From Turnera subulata (taxonomy: Eukaryota; Streptophyta; Magnoliopsida; Malpighiales; Passifloraceae): 64,000 nt of DNA. Positions 1 through 12,576 of this stretch are shown in pieces. Below the pieces are notes generated by a model. The model saw nothing but the letters and a program-made list of their open reading frames with translations, was not told the DNA's origin and did no database searches. Numbering within the stretch: the stretch's first letter is position 1; every line of letters starts with the position of its first letter. Location: positions 1-64,000 of the forward strand of contig JAKUCV010007374.1 of NCBI GenBank assembly GCA_028386065.3, given 5' to 3'. A program made the position numbers and the translations under genes.

Positions 1-618
1 ACTTAACACACAACAGATGGAGAATAATGAACTGTTTGCTTGAATGTCTTGGCATGTTAGTACTGGTTGTTGTATGTTTGCTTACTTGTCTTGTATCTCT
101 TCTTTCCTTTCGGACTTGTTCTGCACACCTACATAATTAGATTTATACTGCTCACTGAGTAGGCGACTCACATAATCGCCAACGTTGTTTTTCAGACTCC
201 TAGATAGCGTGCAGTCACTATCTACCCTTCCAGAGTACGGACGAGGTTATCCCAGCATGTAGTTGTGCTTCTTCTCCCGGCTGGATCCATAGGGCCGACT
301 TGCATCCCACTTTTACTTTTGCTTTATTTTTATCTTCATTTTCCGCTGCACTGTATTTTAATGAGATGTCATTTTGATTTTGATTATTTTATCGGCGGGT
401 TGCCGGGATCTAGTATTGATGATGTATCGGCAGGACGCTGGGTTGAATTGAGGCTTGCTAAGCCGGTTTGATTATGTTCTTTGTGACATCTCGGGATTTT
501 AAGAATTTCTTTCCAGAAAATGTTTTGATATTGGATTTCGTGTCCTGGGTTTCAGGGGTATTTTGGTAATTTCCTTTATTGAGTATTTTATTTGTAAAAT
601 TGGGTCACGGGTGTTTCA
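1..618 (+). mobile_element. 3' portion of a large LTR (same family as the solo LTRs at 28.7 and 49.8 kb)
   Basis: The stretch matches the 3' end of the solo LTR at 49,810-53,150: both carry the block tgagtaggcgactca, a ctggatccata/gtggatccata motif about 110 bases later, and a terminal GTTTCA. The end at 618 abuts decayed Gypsy pol sequence, which suggests insertion into that element. The 5' end lies outside the window, so no TSD can be tested. The long LTR beginning TGTAAC in its relatives fits the Tekay/Del type of Gypsy chromovirus; that clade name is an inference. Confidence 0.7.
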
Positions 619-639
619 TAAACCAAGCCTCTTTGTACA

Positions 640-1470
640 AAAGTACAAACAAACTCTTCTTTTCTTCACAAGTTACCTCCAAATCTCTCACAGTTGCATA
701 GAAATTTTGTTTCTTCCTTCCCTCTTTTTTATTCTCTCTTTGGTGTCGAATTGCACCAATTGTTTTTGACTCTCTTTTTCGTTCTTTTCCTCACCTTTTG
801 CGTGACTCTCACTCATTCTTTCTTTCTCTCCTATGGCAGCCAATTCGGCATCCTTCTTCTTTTCCCATGCATCTACACTCCTCTTCATATGCATTTGATC
901 AAGATACACCTCTTGTGGAGTCAATGGAGCAGGTAACACCTTCCCATCTCCCATGGTTAATGAGTACTTATTTCGAATTCCATCATGCACAACCCTTCTA
1001 TCGTATTGCCAGGGTCTCCCTACCAAGATATGACTTTCCTACACAGGTACAACATCACATAAAATCGAATAAGAATATTTTCCAATAGAGAAAGAAAGAA
1101 GAACCTGTTTGTTCACTCTAACTTCTCCCATGTCATTCAACCACTATAGCTTTGTAGGGTTTTGGATGCCTTTGCCACTCTAACCCCATGCGATCCACCG
1201 ATATAGAGCTCACTATATTGGTGCAGCTTCCTCCATCAATGTTCAAGCTACAAACTATGTCATTAACCAAGCACCTTGTATGGAAAATATTCTCTCTTTG
1301 TTCAATCTTGTCTTCCTTGACTTGAGCATTCAGAACTCGTCGTGTAACAAACGATTTCCCTCCTCTAGGAACATCTTCGGCACCCACATCTTCTAATGGT
1401 GGCATATCGGCAAGAGCATCATCATCATTCTCTCCCTCAGAATATATCTCTCCATGCTCAGTAGTAAGCA
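640..1470 (-). pseudogene. Decayed Ty3/Gypsy protease region of pol
   Basis: Minus-strand fragments read like the segment that links protease to reverse transcriptase in plant Gypsy polyproteins. At 1133-1470 the translation contains SFVTRRVLNAQ, NIFHTRC and IDGGSCTNIVS, where the DGGS box stands at the protease active-site position (D-T/S-G is usual). At 688-1026 it contains GRPWQYDRRVVHDG, which normally follows the protease. The two fragments are in different frames and sequence between them is missing or scrambled, so this is a pseudogene. It continues the gag region on its right and is cut on its left by the LTR ending at 618. No reverse transcriptase is visible here. Confidence 0.75.
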
Positions 1471-2230
1471 TCACCTTCTTGTTGGACAAAGATTTGCAAA
1501 GTGCCCCTTCCCCATGCATCTAAAGCACTTGATGTCCCTATGCTTTTCGTTGACTTTAGATGGCGTAGTAGGTGTCTTAGGGTCAACAACTTCTTGTTCC
1601 ACCTTCCCCTTCCATGGAATCGTCTTAGGGGTGTCCAAAATCGGTTTGCTTGAGCTTCCAACTTCTCTCTGGGAATACTTAGCACTAACACTCCAGCTCG
1701 TATAGCTTGATGTTCTTCCCATCTTTGCAACCTGGAGATGCTTTTCAATCGCGGAAGCTAGAGCCACCATCTCATCAATCTCTGCATAATGCTGCAATTC
1801 AAGAACAGTAGCAATATCTCTATTCAAACCATAAAAGAATCTTGACAACATGTTGTCCTCATCCTCTTCAACTCCAGCTTGATTCATTGCCATCTCAAGC
1901 GCTTTTCAGTACTCGTCTACACTTTTGGTACCCTGCTTGGTTGATTGGAGTATATGGTGTAACTCCCTCTGATGAGAGGCAGGAACAAATCTCTTCTTCA
2001 TTATCCTTTTTCATTTCTGCCCATGTCTCTATCCACAGCTCTCCATATCTTCTTCTATTGGAGACAAGCTTGTGCCACAAAGACTTAGCATAATCTTTGA
2101 ATTCCACCACACCAAGCTTGACCTTCTTCTCCTCAAAATATCGATGGCAATCAAAAATAGCTTCCATGTCTTGTACCCAGTCCAAGTAAACTTCCGGATC
2201 ACTGATACCTTGAAACTCTCAGCCTTTTAC
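1471..2230 (-). pseudogene. Decayed Ty3/Gypsy gag
   Basis: This is a gag remnant in two minus-strand frames. The segment at 1895-2185 holds the retrotransposon gag domain (DWVQDMEAIFDCHRYFEEKKVKL and further conserved residues up to ETWAEMKK). The segment at 1471-1893 continues with FFYGLNRDIATVLELQHY and ends in a CCHC zinc knuckle, CFRCMGKGHFANLC (C-x2-C-x4-H-x4-C). A frameshift and a stop near 1894 separate the halves. Gag packages the element RNA; the zinc knuckle is the nucleic-acid binding part. The protease fragment follows directly downstream. The gag type is chromovirus-like, but I cannot assign a clade. Confidence 0.8.
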
Positions 2231-2999
2231 CTCTCTTGAATCTCACTGTGTTTATTCTTTGGGATCAGTAACGCTTAACCAAATAACAAACAAACCTGCA
2301 GAACTTCAAGAAGAGTCAAAGATATCCCAACAAGAAAAGTTAGATCGCAATTCTAGAGACAAATAAACTCCAGGAAAGAAAAATAGTAACACGTAAAAAA
2401 TTGTATGTGATGATTATTGTAGTAGTTGAACAATAAGAGACAATGATTGCTCAATTAGAAAAGCTGAAATAAAACGAGATAATCAATTAAGCAGAATGAA
2501 AGAAATTTTCCCAAGCTAGATATCCTAACAATCAACCTGCAAAAAAGTATTCACCAATAAATCAATTGTTGCAATATTCAAACTTATGCCGACTTGCACT
2601 GTCTCTTTTTTTTTATTAACAAAATCGACAACTCAATTATCCAAGATTTGAAAAGTAAACAACAATGGCACCAGCTCCTTAAATCATCAGAACAATCTAC
2701 ACGCAAGTTTTCTTTTATTTTAAAAAAAATAATACTAGTCGATTAATGCCAAATCAAAAGATTGGAAAGACTAATAATACCAACTATTGACAGCACTACT
2801 ACACATGTCGCAACCTTTCAAATTTTTTTTGAACAGTAACACGGTTAGTGCTTAGAAACACAACACACCACTAGTAATTCAACAAACAACAAATCAACTT
2901 CTCTTTTTTTTTAATAATTTAGATGTCTATTCGACTAAGAACAAAAAATGCAAATTAAATTGCAGAAATTAAAGGGACACGTAGTTGGAAAAATACCTA
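2231..2999 (-). other. Untranslated leader of the minus-strand Gypsy element
   Basis: AT-rich sequence with no supported coding region lies between the PBS and gag. Several poly-T/poly-A tracts are visible. Its position fits the 5' leader of the element whose gag is at 1471-2230. Confidence 0.5.
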
Positions 3000-3012
3000 G
3001 GCTCCGCTACCA
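3000..3012 (-). promoter_or_regulatory. Primer-binding site of the minus-strand Gypsy element
   Basis: On the minus strand TGGTAGCGGAGCC sits four bases past the LTR end (…TATCA at 3016). It resembles the usual plant initiator tRNA-Met site TGGTATCAGAGC with two differences over 12 bases. The same variant is found in the Copia element at 33,098-33,110. Confidence 0.65.
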
Positions 3013-3015
3013 AAA

Positions 3016-4070
3016 TGATACGGCAACACTACTAGAACAAAGCTATATAGCACCTCCACATCAATGGAGTCACCAAGATCAGAAAATCAATTCAACCAAG
3101 GATTTCAGTAACTACCTCTATCACCTCAATACAAAACAAAGTTGTTACACAACAATAGAGCAATAATTGCTAGGAATCTTGAACACGCCACAAGCAAATA
3201 AATTACTTGATAAGTAAACAAAACCCCTGAAATAAACCAAGAGAATCACTCTCTCAAAGATTGAATCACTCAATCAATAAAACCTCAACGGTAAACTTTA
3301 TTATCAAAATATCATGTGTGTCAAATAAAACCCTAAAGAGCCTATTTGTACTAGACAACCAAAACTTAACCTAGTTGGACTTGGACTTGACTTTGTAAAA
3401 TAAATTAATAAAAAAATTTCTAAGTGGCCCAAGTCGGCTGAAACTAATTTTTTCACTTTGCCGTCCAAAACAACTAATGGACTTGAAACTATTTAAAAAA
3501 GTAATGATGCTTGTTTTTTTTTGTTTTGCCGACTTGTAACCAAAAGCATGGTTTTTTTGCGGGTTTTCGGGTTTTTTGGGCCCCTATGTTTAGTGGTTTG
3601 GCCAATTTGGTACCCTGACATTTTTTTTGGCCAGGCATATACCCCGAGATTGCATGGGCAGGCCAAACGTATACCCCTGGTCAGGCACCTGCTGACGTGG
3701 AGGCTGCCCGGGGTATTTGCGCGTGTTACTGTAGCAAAACGACGTCGTTTAAGAGGAATAGTTTTGAGTGAAGTGGGCCCCATTAAGCCACCTGTGTCCG
3801 ACTTGGCATGAAACGACGTCGTTTTCTCACTTAAAACGTCGTCGTTTTGCTACAGTAACACGCGCAAATACCCCGGGCAGCCTCCACGTCAGCAGGTGCC
3901 TGACCAGGGGTATACGTTTGGCCTGCCCATGCAATCTCGGGGTATATGCCCGGCCAAAAAAAATGTCGGGGTACCAAATTGGCCAAACCACTAAACACGG
4001 GGGCCCAAAAAACCCAAAAACCCTCTTTTTGCCGAACAACCCATTTGACTTACTAAAACAATGACCAACC
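3016..4070 (-). mobile_element. LTR of the minus-strand Gypsy element, interrupted by a foldback element
   Basis: The block from 3016 to about 3510 is a close match to 63,527-64,000 in the same orientation, starting with TGATACGGCAAC and TGTACGGCAAC respectively. That defines the 3' end of a shared LTR. In this copy the LTR is followed on the minus strand by a PBS, a leader and gag, so it is the 5' LTR. The foldback at 3533-4026 appears to lie inside it. The far end of the LTR is not defined; 4070 is a rough limit. Confidence 0.6.
3533..4026. mobile_element. Foldback element with arms of about 200 bp
   Basis: The arms at about 3549-3748 and 3833-4025 are near-perfect inverted repeats. They share ggtatacg-type cores, a ctgctgacgtgg / ccacgtcagcag block and the palindromic block AAACGACGTCGTTT next to the loop. 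A 9-bp direct match TTTTGCCGA flanks the structure at 3524-3532 and 4027-4035, which would suit a Mutator-like TSD. However, the left arm then starts about 25 bases inside the element, so the exact ends are uncertain. Open frames in both strands here are mirror images of each other and are not genes. Confidence 0.65.
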
Positions 4071-4439
4071 ATTACTATTAAATTTAAAACTCCACGCTAA
4101 ATATAATTGGTACAAATCGTCATGGCTAAATAATAAAAGGAATTAGTGTTGTCATAGCCCATGGTGACAACAAATCGACTAGGCCTCCAATGATGCTTCT
4201 CTCCAAGCTTAATTTTACTTCTCTTCTTGAATTTCTTGTGAGTACGAATCTTGGACATGATTCGGAAAGTGAGCTTGCCATCTCCATGCTTGTCTCCATT
4301 GCTTCCTCCATGATCTCTTTGATGTGCATCATTCCTTGAATCACCATTACTGCCTCAACGGCTCCCATGTTTTTTCACCATTTTTCAAGTCTCCCAGCCT
4401 GCTTTGGTGATTCGCATCATATACTCAAAATACCTCCAT

Positions 4440-5620
4440 CAGCTTACTGGAAGAATCTTTTGAAGTTGTCCATGTTCTATATGTAGGGGAGCAAATGCCC
4501 GGTTCTTGGATTTCGTAGCAAGTAGGACCTCTCGTATTTCTCTTCCTCCAATCAATAGGTCCATCCCAATTTGGGCTCCACTTGCTCCCCGTGGAACCTG
4601 TTGCCTCTAGTTTTCGAAATAATAAATCTCCAGATTGAACGAGTCGAGGTCTGACTTTCTTCTTGTTGTATTATGATATCCTCCGCTGGTAGGACAATGC
4701 CCTCATTTCAGCTTCTACCCTGGTCTCCTCTCTAGTGTCTAGAACTCCAACAAGTAGCTCATCATTTCTTTTTTTCTCAAAAGCATGGATCCTCAGACTT
4801 GGTTCGGTTATCTTGGACAGTACTACTACCTCTGTCCTATATGCCAAAAAAAAGGGGTTGCTCCCGTGGCCGTGTTCATGGTAGTCCAAGTGCCCCACAA
4901 GAACTCAGGTACGAAATATGCCGATTTTCCTTGCCTTAATCTTTCTTCTGTTGCAATGCCCTGTTTATTGTACGATTTGCTTTTCATCTATCTTGTTTTG
5001 CAATGCCCTCTTTATTGTATGATTTGTCTTCTCCACTAAACCATTTTTCTAGGGATGCGCAATTGAGGAGAAACGGATCTCTATCCTGAGCCCTGCGAAT
5101 TTCATGAAGGTCTTGCTATCGAATTGCTTTCCCTTGTCGCTCACGATGATCTTGGGTATCCCTAAGCCAAAGATGATGTATTTTTTGACCAAGTCCAAGA
5201 CGGTGTCAGTGGTAATTTTTGAAACGGCTTCGGCCCCTACCGACCTTGTAAAATAGTCTATGGCCACTATCACATACTTCCTTTTCCCACTCGCTATGGG
5301 GGAAGGTCCGAGTTTGTCTATTCCCCACTGAGCAAATGGGCAAGGTGATGTTATGGCGCTTTGCAGACTTGCGGGCTAATGAGGAATGTTAGCGTGTAGC
5401 TGGCAATTCTCACAGCTCCTGACATACTCTAGGATATCCTTCCAAACGGTGGCCCAGAAAAAGCCTTGCCTTAGTATTTTTCGAACATTGGTTTCATACC
5501 TGGGATGGTTCCCACATGGTCCTTGGTGTACCTCTTCAACTACCGCCTTAGCATTTTCAGGTATGAGGCATTTGAGCAAAGCTCTCATGACCGATTAATC
5601 CATTATTAAGTGCATTGATA
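4440..5620 (-). pseudogene. Decayed Gypsy pol 3' region (integrase)
   Basis: Minus-strand fragments give, in order, an H2C2 zinc-binding region at 5376-5588 (GPCGNHPRYE … LRQGFFWATVWKDI … SCENCQ), an integrase core at 5049-5273 (VAIDYFTRSVGAEA … IFGLGIPKIIVSDKGKQFD) and the C-terminal region at 4671-4898 (GSNPFFLAYRTEVVV …, matching the usual TPFSLVYGTEA region). Around 4520-4660 a trace of the GDLLFRKLEATG motif follows. The core shows D and D residues at the expected sites. Stops and frameshifts separate every piece. The pattern is that of the Tat/Athila side of Gypsy (inference). Sequence at 4040-4440 and 5600-5850 shows nothing further. Confidence 0.8.
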
Positions 5621-5850
5621 AATTTCACATTATTTTCGTGTGAGTGAAAAAAAGGTACAACAGAAGGACGGGAGAAAGGGAGAGCTTTCTTTTGACTACA
5701 TTTTTTTACGATTTTGTTTTAAAATTCATGTAATGAAATAATTTTTTGTGCCAACATTATTTGAGTAGACATTTAAAATCTCAAAATAAAAAAGAATGAT
5801 TACGAAATTACTTTCACTTCCTCCCTACCATTTTTTTATTAAAAATATAA

Positions 5851-6661
5851 GGGCGTGTTTGAAACTATTCTCAAAATTGTATTTTCTAGTTTGAAAGTTT
5901 TCGAAATCAATGAAATGTTTTTTGGTAAGTAATTGTGGGGAATGTTTTCAAAAAAAATTTTGGAAAAATTGGACTCTGAAAACAGAAAATTGAAAACTTC
6001 AAAAATAAGTTTTCACAGTTTTGACAAATTTGTGAATAAATAATATAAATTAATATTCCATTTTTTTTCTCAAACACTTCTTTTGTCTAGTATATCTCTT
6101 TCCCAACTACCCTCTCACTCATCATTTCTTAATTCTTCACCTGCAAAAAAGCCAATTCGTACAAAGAGACAAAAAGGAGTAAAACTAAATCCCATCCTTG
6201 GAAAATTTCACTACTTCTTCTTATTCTCATGTTCCTCCTGATTGGACTCTTTGTTTTTGTGTTTTTATGGCACTCTATCTGTGACTGAACCCTTTACCGG
6301 TTATGGTGGTGGTGGGGATCTGTGGGTTTAGTAAATACGGATATGGGTTTTGAGAACCTGATCTATGAGTTTTGTGGATTGAGTTTTTTATGGAGAGAAC
6401 TCATTGTTTTTGCCATACTTCTTTGCAAATCCACAACGACGCCAACTCATCCTTCTTGCAATATTGGTGGAGTGGAAGAGAAGCCATATACAATGGGGAA
6501 GATGGGTTGTTGTTGGACGGATTTTTGACAAAAACAATTATCCAAGAACTAACACCCAAATAACTTTTGAATTTTTGTCTTATTGTGAAAATAATTTTTT
6601 GAGTTAATTCTTGAAATTTATTTTCCAGAACAAAAAAAAGAGAACAATTCCAAACAGGCCC
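5851..6661. mobile_element. Tourist-like (PIF/Harbinger) non-autonomous element, 811 bp
   Basis: The left end GGGCGTGTTTGAAACTATTC and the reverse complement of the right end GGGCCTGTTTGGAATTGTTC form terminal inverted repeats that stay similar for about 40 bases. A TAA triplet lies on both sides (5848-5850 and 6662-6664), the usual 3-bp TSD of this superfamily. No transposase is encoded. A second copy stands at 60,825-61,605. Confidence 0.85.
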
Positions 6662-6664
6662 TAA

Positions 6665-9600
6665 ATTAGGCGATTTTTCTAAAAACAACAATGGTAAAAT
6701 ATTTTCGGAATTAGTAATATCTCAATACACACTTAAACTTTCTTTAAAAATTAGAGTAGCACTATAAGTTATTGTCCTTGAATAATTCATTTGTGGTTTC
6801 AAAATCATTCAAGTTTTAAAATTTTCATTTTTTTGTTTAATTACCACATATCAACTCCTTATCATGTCAAAATTTCAGAGTCTCATTAAATTAAAGTTCA
6901 GTTATTCTATAGTATAGTACATAGTAGATATGTGTAATTGTTTGTGGGTTATTCGATAAAAAGTATTCTTGAAAATCAAAAATTTTTTGGAATAAAAAAT
7001 TAGAAATTTTAGCATAATTAAAATTATAAAATAGATACAAACCTGCACAAGGTGTTATTGTCTAGATGTTTTAACATACTATACATTCATTTATAAAACT
7101 TGAGTTCCCCAAAATGGAAACAAATACCCGCAACTAATGAATATTATTTTCTTAGTGACTTGAAAAACCATTTTACTTTAAATAGTGAATTGTGTAATTA
7201 ATCCATCACATAACAATGAAAAGGTTATTCTAGTCGCAATAAAAATAATCTTCATAAATTAGGGATATTTTTTTCTTCTGTAAGAACATATCATGTGCTC
7301 CTAGGGCACAAGATAGGAAAATTCAACATAAAATACATTGGTATAAAAGAAATTATAATAAATTGATAAAAGTTATGATACATAAGATATACATTTTTGA
7401 GGTTTAATTTTTTTATATCATATAATTTAGGTTATTGCATAAAAATAAAAAAATTGTGCGGTGATCCATCAATAAGTATTTTTATAAGCTTCACGTAGTA
7501 CAATCCTACTTTTCTAAAGCACTATTAGGACTAGCTAATAACTTTTTAAGTATTATCAAAGCCTCCACTGCTAAAAGCTCCAAGAGATTAAAAACTTTTG
7601 TACCAACCAATTTTGTATATGTATTCTACTGTGGATCTATTTGTTCTGGTCTTTTGTGTAACCTAACATGATGTTTCATGCTACAAAAAGGATATATAAT
7701 AATAAAAAAGGGAAATATTAAACGTAAATACACGAAATTAGTGAAAATTAATTAATTGAATCCAAAAATGTGTGCAAAATATACAACATCAATACCTTAA
7801 ACTTAAATTTTTACTTATCTGAAACAGATGTAAAAAAATCTCACCAATTGGAATTAGTTATGCCAAAAAATCTAAATTCACATGAAATTCTCTGAACTGC
7901 CTAAAAAGTATCAAGATTCTCAACCTACAAAATTTTTACATTAATCATGCTTGTCTCCTCACCCGCATGTTCCACAGGTGGCAAATCTCGAATTGTTTTT
8001 TTTTTTTTAAATATCATGTGTTTTTTAAAAAATAATTGTATTGAAAATAATTTGTTTGGCAGTTTTAATTTAATTATTACACATACAATATCATAATTAT
8101 TTGAGGAGTAATTGACTAATATAAAACACTATAAATACAAAATTAAGATTGCTATGGTTGTTCCTGAAAAATAGTTTCTTTTCTTCATTTATTTTCCTCT
8201 GTCACTTTTTTATGACAGTAGAATTTCAGAAGTAGAGTTGGAATGAAAAAGAAAGACTGTATCTTTTATGTTATGGGACAATACTAGATCTCATGTCAAT
8301 TTACGACTTCAATGGTGGGCGAGTGAGCTTAAAGCTTCCTAAGAACAACTCTATCATAAGTCTAGTCATAATCATAAACCAGTGGCTTGACTAGTCTAAC
8401 CCCCTCTTCTGAAGAGACTATATACATCTTGAATATAGGTGAACATCATACCATATAACTATAACTAAAGGCCAGCTAGAGCAAACCTAGTTTTGGAGAC
8501 TGCACCGCCCTATTAGGCCCTTATTTAGAAACCAATTTAGGCACTGTAGTTTTTCTTCCTAGTTTTTTCTTCTGCCTACTTTAAACCCATAGTAATTGCA
8601 TCAGTATTGCTAGTTTCAATGACTATCTTACATGGTTGTTTTTCCTTAAAGGCGAAAAAATGCAATGGGCAATGGTATCATTTATGGCTTCAGTTGATTG
8701 TGACTTCTAACAAGAAAACTTTGAAAATAATCACCATACCAATGCTTCATAATCCACTATGTTATAAATTAATTATATGTAAAGGTGCTTGAAGATCCTA
8801 CCAAAAAAAAAATATGGTGGTTTTTGTGGCTCATTATCACTCAGCAGCTGCAAGAAAACAAGCTAGAAGGTTGTGAAACAATCAACCTCAATGGTTAGAT
8901 TTAACTAAAGAGTGCAAATTTTTCTACATGTAAAATTTATATACGGTCCCAATACTGAAATTCTGGAGGACCGACTTTTGGTATTTATCTTTGTTCTTTA
9001 AGTCTTCTTATAATTGGGGTCTATAAATAGCCTTTCTATCCTCATTAACACATATAAGCAAAGAGAGAACAACATATGATTACATATATTAGCCATTTTG
9101 GTTTAGTATTTAAGATATAAAAAGTGAAGTAGTAAGTTAGAAACCAAACACCAAAATTCTAAATTCCAAACTTTAAACCCCTAAATAAACTTTTATTAAC
9201 GTTGGCGTTAAATATTAAATAAGTCTACCCGTTTTGCCAAGTCTAATAACACCACACCATACACCTTCCCTTCTTTTCATTAGCTAAATTCAAAATGGAA
9301 TTTAAATATGTCTGTGGAGTGATTATAAAAAAATGACTGTAGATTTCTAGGTGGGTCAAGATGCAATATTTATATTGCTGCAGAAAATGTCCGAAATGTA
9401 AAAATACTTGTAACGCAAACATATGTTTTAATTGGACAAATAATTAATTTTTCTGGTTCATATTATATAGTCATGTTTTGCACAACATCAATACAATTAT
9501 CATCTTGCTTATGGTTATACAATTATTTTTTATCGACGCAAAGAGTCAGCTCACTACTAGTGCCTCTCTTAAAAACAAAACAAAAATAATGAAGACTTCT

Positions 9601-9780
9601 CTTCCTCTCTTCGAAACTTTCTTCCTCAAAGTAAAAAAATTTCAAATCCATAATTGTTGGTTCCTCAATCCCCAACTTCAATTCCCTCTCCTCGTCATCA
9701 ACCTCAATCCTTTCTCATCTCCTCTCCTCCTCGTTCCTCCCCACCTGCGACAGCGACATCTCATTCCAGATCGTCATTAA
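6665..9780. other. AT-rich intergenic sequence without a recognisable gene
   Basis: I see no open frame with protein-like composition. One plant-type TATA box, CTATAAATAG, stands at 9021-9030 on the plus strand, but the only ATG closely downstream (near 9075) opens a frame of about a dozen codons. The frame at 9478-9780 begins with a non-ATG codon and is low complexity. Confidence 0.5.
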
Positions 9781-9801
9781 AAGATCTTGTTTCACCACCA
9801 A

Positions 9802-9930
9802 GGTTTGCTAATCAGTGATTTCTGTCAGCATTTGCGTGCACAATTCTTCCAACTTGTTCTTTTTCTATTAGAAATGGTTGATAACCTGACCTAGGATTTT
9901 ATTGTTGTTTGCTGGTTGGTGGCTTGCCAT
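9802..9930 (-). pseudogene. Coiled-coil gene copy 1, 5' fragment
   Basis: The first codons read MASHQPANNNKILGQVINHF, then hit two stops. Only the 5' third of the gene remains; the left edge of the array lies at about 9790. The TATA box at 10,004-10,013 is intact. Confidence 0.7.
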
Positions 9931-11023
9931 CTTTGTTGTTCTTGTTTTGTTTTGTAGTTAAGAAAGCAGAAGTTTGTGTGGTAATCATATGGCTGTGTTC
10001 CACTATATATAGGAGTACATCATGACTTTTCGTGTGAACTTCTAATAACTACTGTTTCAATTGGTTGCGTGACTACTGTGTATTTGATTGGTTCCAGTAA
10101 TCTGGGGCATTATTTATTCGAAACAAAAAACCCTAATACATTGTACTTTTTGAAACAGCGTACGTATTCTAATGGGTACAGTGAGCCGATCTATTTTTTA
10201 GGCCTTTATTTACAAAATCCTAGAGGTGTGACTATTCACTTTGTATTACAACATTATTATGTCATCATTAGTTTCCAATTATATCCATAGGTCTATTTTG
10301 TTTAAACTTTGTTTTGTTTATTACATTGTTAAGTTATACTTGTTCTGAATTTCAATAGCATCAAGCCTTTTTCTAGCAAGCTATGATTAGAATTTTGTGC
10401 ACATAATAATGGATATTTATATTGTGATTAGAAGTCTCAAAAGAGAGAAGCATAAAAACTAAAAAAGGTTAAACGCAGTGGAGAAAAAGTTTCACCGAAA
10501 AACCCTTTTCATTAGAGTGTGGTATCTTTTTTATGTACAGATGTAATTTTTTTTGATGCTAATGTACAAACGTAATTGATTAAGAAACTTGTGAGATATT
10601 CTTGTATTCCAATTTGACTAAACTACATAATCAGTAATCTATCAAATCCAAATCGCTATCAGGTGCCACAAAATGAAATTTTGAACCTTTTTCCTGTTTC
10701 GATAGTGCAAGGCAATTTATTCTTCAAATACTTAGCTTATGGAATGCCAAGAATGTTTGTGCAGTACTGTCTGTTCGGTTGTGCAATTGTTCTCTTTACT
10801 TATCTTGTTGTCTGGTTCTTCTCCCTCTTGCTCTATTTTTTTTTTCTTGTTAGCGTGATTTTTTTTCTACAGTAAACAACTCATTCTTGTGTTTTTCTCT
10901 GCAACAATTTTGTGTTGATAATTAAAACAGTTATTCGTAAGGACCCAATCTATTTTAGGCAGAGAAAGCAAGTAATATTTTTACTAATGCAACGTCAAAA
11001 AAGAAACATAATTCAATACAAAA

Positions 11024-11389
11024 TCAAAGTTCCTTCTTCTTCTCCGTATCTTCTCTGAGCTTGTGGTCGTCTTCTTCCAACTCTCTCGCTTCTTTAGTCT
11101 TTTTTTCATACATGTTGCGATTTTCATTTGACAATATCATCCATCTTTCTAGCATTGTTTCTTGTGTATCTACTGGCTGGTCAGATTCGTCCAGCTGTTC
11201 AAGGATTTGGAGGCATATATCCTCTAAAATTTTATTTTTTTTTAGAAGCTCGTTGATGAAAGTTTGTCGATCGGTGATTTCTGCCAGCATTTGCGTGCAC
11301 ATTTCTTCCAACCTGTTCTTTTTCTCCTGGAGATGGCTAATATCCTTACCCAGGATTTGAATGTTGTTTTCTAGTTGGTGGCTTGAAAT
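11024..11389 (-). pseudogene. Coiled-coil gene copy 2, start codon lost
   Basis: The frame is open over the whole gene and ends in EKKKEL followed by a stop, as in copy 5. The codon that corresponds to the start of copy 5 is ATT instead of ATG (11,387-11,389). The next ATG is 26 codons in (11,311). The TATA box at 11,462-11,471 is intact. The protein is rich in E, K, Q and L with heptad-like spacing (LQEKKNRLEEMCTQML), typical of a coiled coil. Confidence 0.65.
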
Positions 11390-12576
11390 CTTTGTTGTTC
11401 TTGCTTTGATTTGTAGTTGAGAAAGCAGAAGTTTGTGTGCTAATCATATGGCTATGTTCCACTATATATAGGAGTACATCATTACTTTTTGTGTGAACTT
11501 CTAATAACTACTGTTTTAATTGGTTGCGTAACTGTTGTGTATTTGATTGGTTCCAGTAATTTCGGGCGTTATTTTTTCGAAACGAAAAACCCTAATACAT
11601 TGTATTTTTTGATACGGCGTACGTAATCTAATGGGAACAATGAGCAGACCGATTTTTTGGGCCTTTATTTACAAAACCCTAGAGGTGTGACTGTTCACTT
11701 CGTATTACAACATTATTAAGTCATCATTAGTTTCCAATTATATCTATAGGTCGATTTTGTTTAAACTTTGTTTTGTTTATTATGTTGTTAACTTATACTT
11801 GTTCTGAATTTCATTAGCATCAGGCCTTTTCCTAGCAAGTTGTGATTCGAATTCTGTGCACATAATAATGGATATTTAAATTGTGATTGGAAGTCTCAAA
11901 AGAGAGAAACAAAAAAACTAATCAATGTCGACCATAGCTCCTTGTCGAGCATAAAAGGTTAAACGCAGTGGAGAAAAAGCTTCAACGAAAAACCCTTTTC
12001 ATTAGAGTGTGGTATCTTTTTGATGTACGGATGTAATTTTGTTTTGATGCTAATGTAAAAACGTAATTGATTAAGATACCTGAGAGATATTATTGTATTC
12101 CAATTTGACTTAACGTAATTGATTAAGAAGCTTGAGAGATATTCTTGTATTCCAATTTGACTAAACTACATAATCTGTAATCTATCAAATCCAAACCCCT
12201 ATCAGGTGCCGCAAAATGAAATTGTGAACCCTTTTCCTGTTTTGATAGTCCAAGAGATTTTTACACTTCAAATACTTAGCTTATGGAATTCCAAGGATTT
12301 TTCTGCAGTACTGTCTATTCAGTTGTGCAATTGTTTCCTTTACTTATCTTGTTGTCTCGTTCTTCTCCCATTAGCTCTATTTTTCTTTTTTTTTTCTGTT
12401 AGCGTGATTTTTTTTTTATCTATAGTTTGCAGCTCATTCATGTGTTTTTCTCCGTAACATTATTGTGTTGATAGTTAAAATAGTTGTTGGTAAAGACCCG
12501 ATCTATCTTAGGTAGAGAAAGCATGTAATATTTTTATCAATGAAACGTTAGAAAAGATACATAATTCAATACAAAA

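Noticed and set aside
3493..4072. Four frames of about 80-98 codons around 3.5-4.1 kb
   Set aside because: They are the two arms of one inverted repeat read in both directions and share the same residues.
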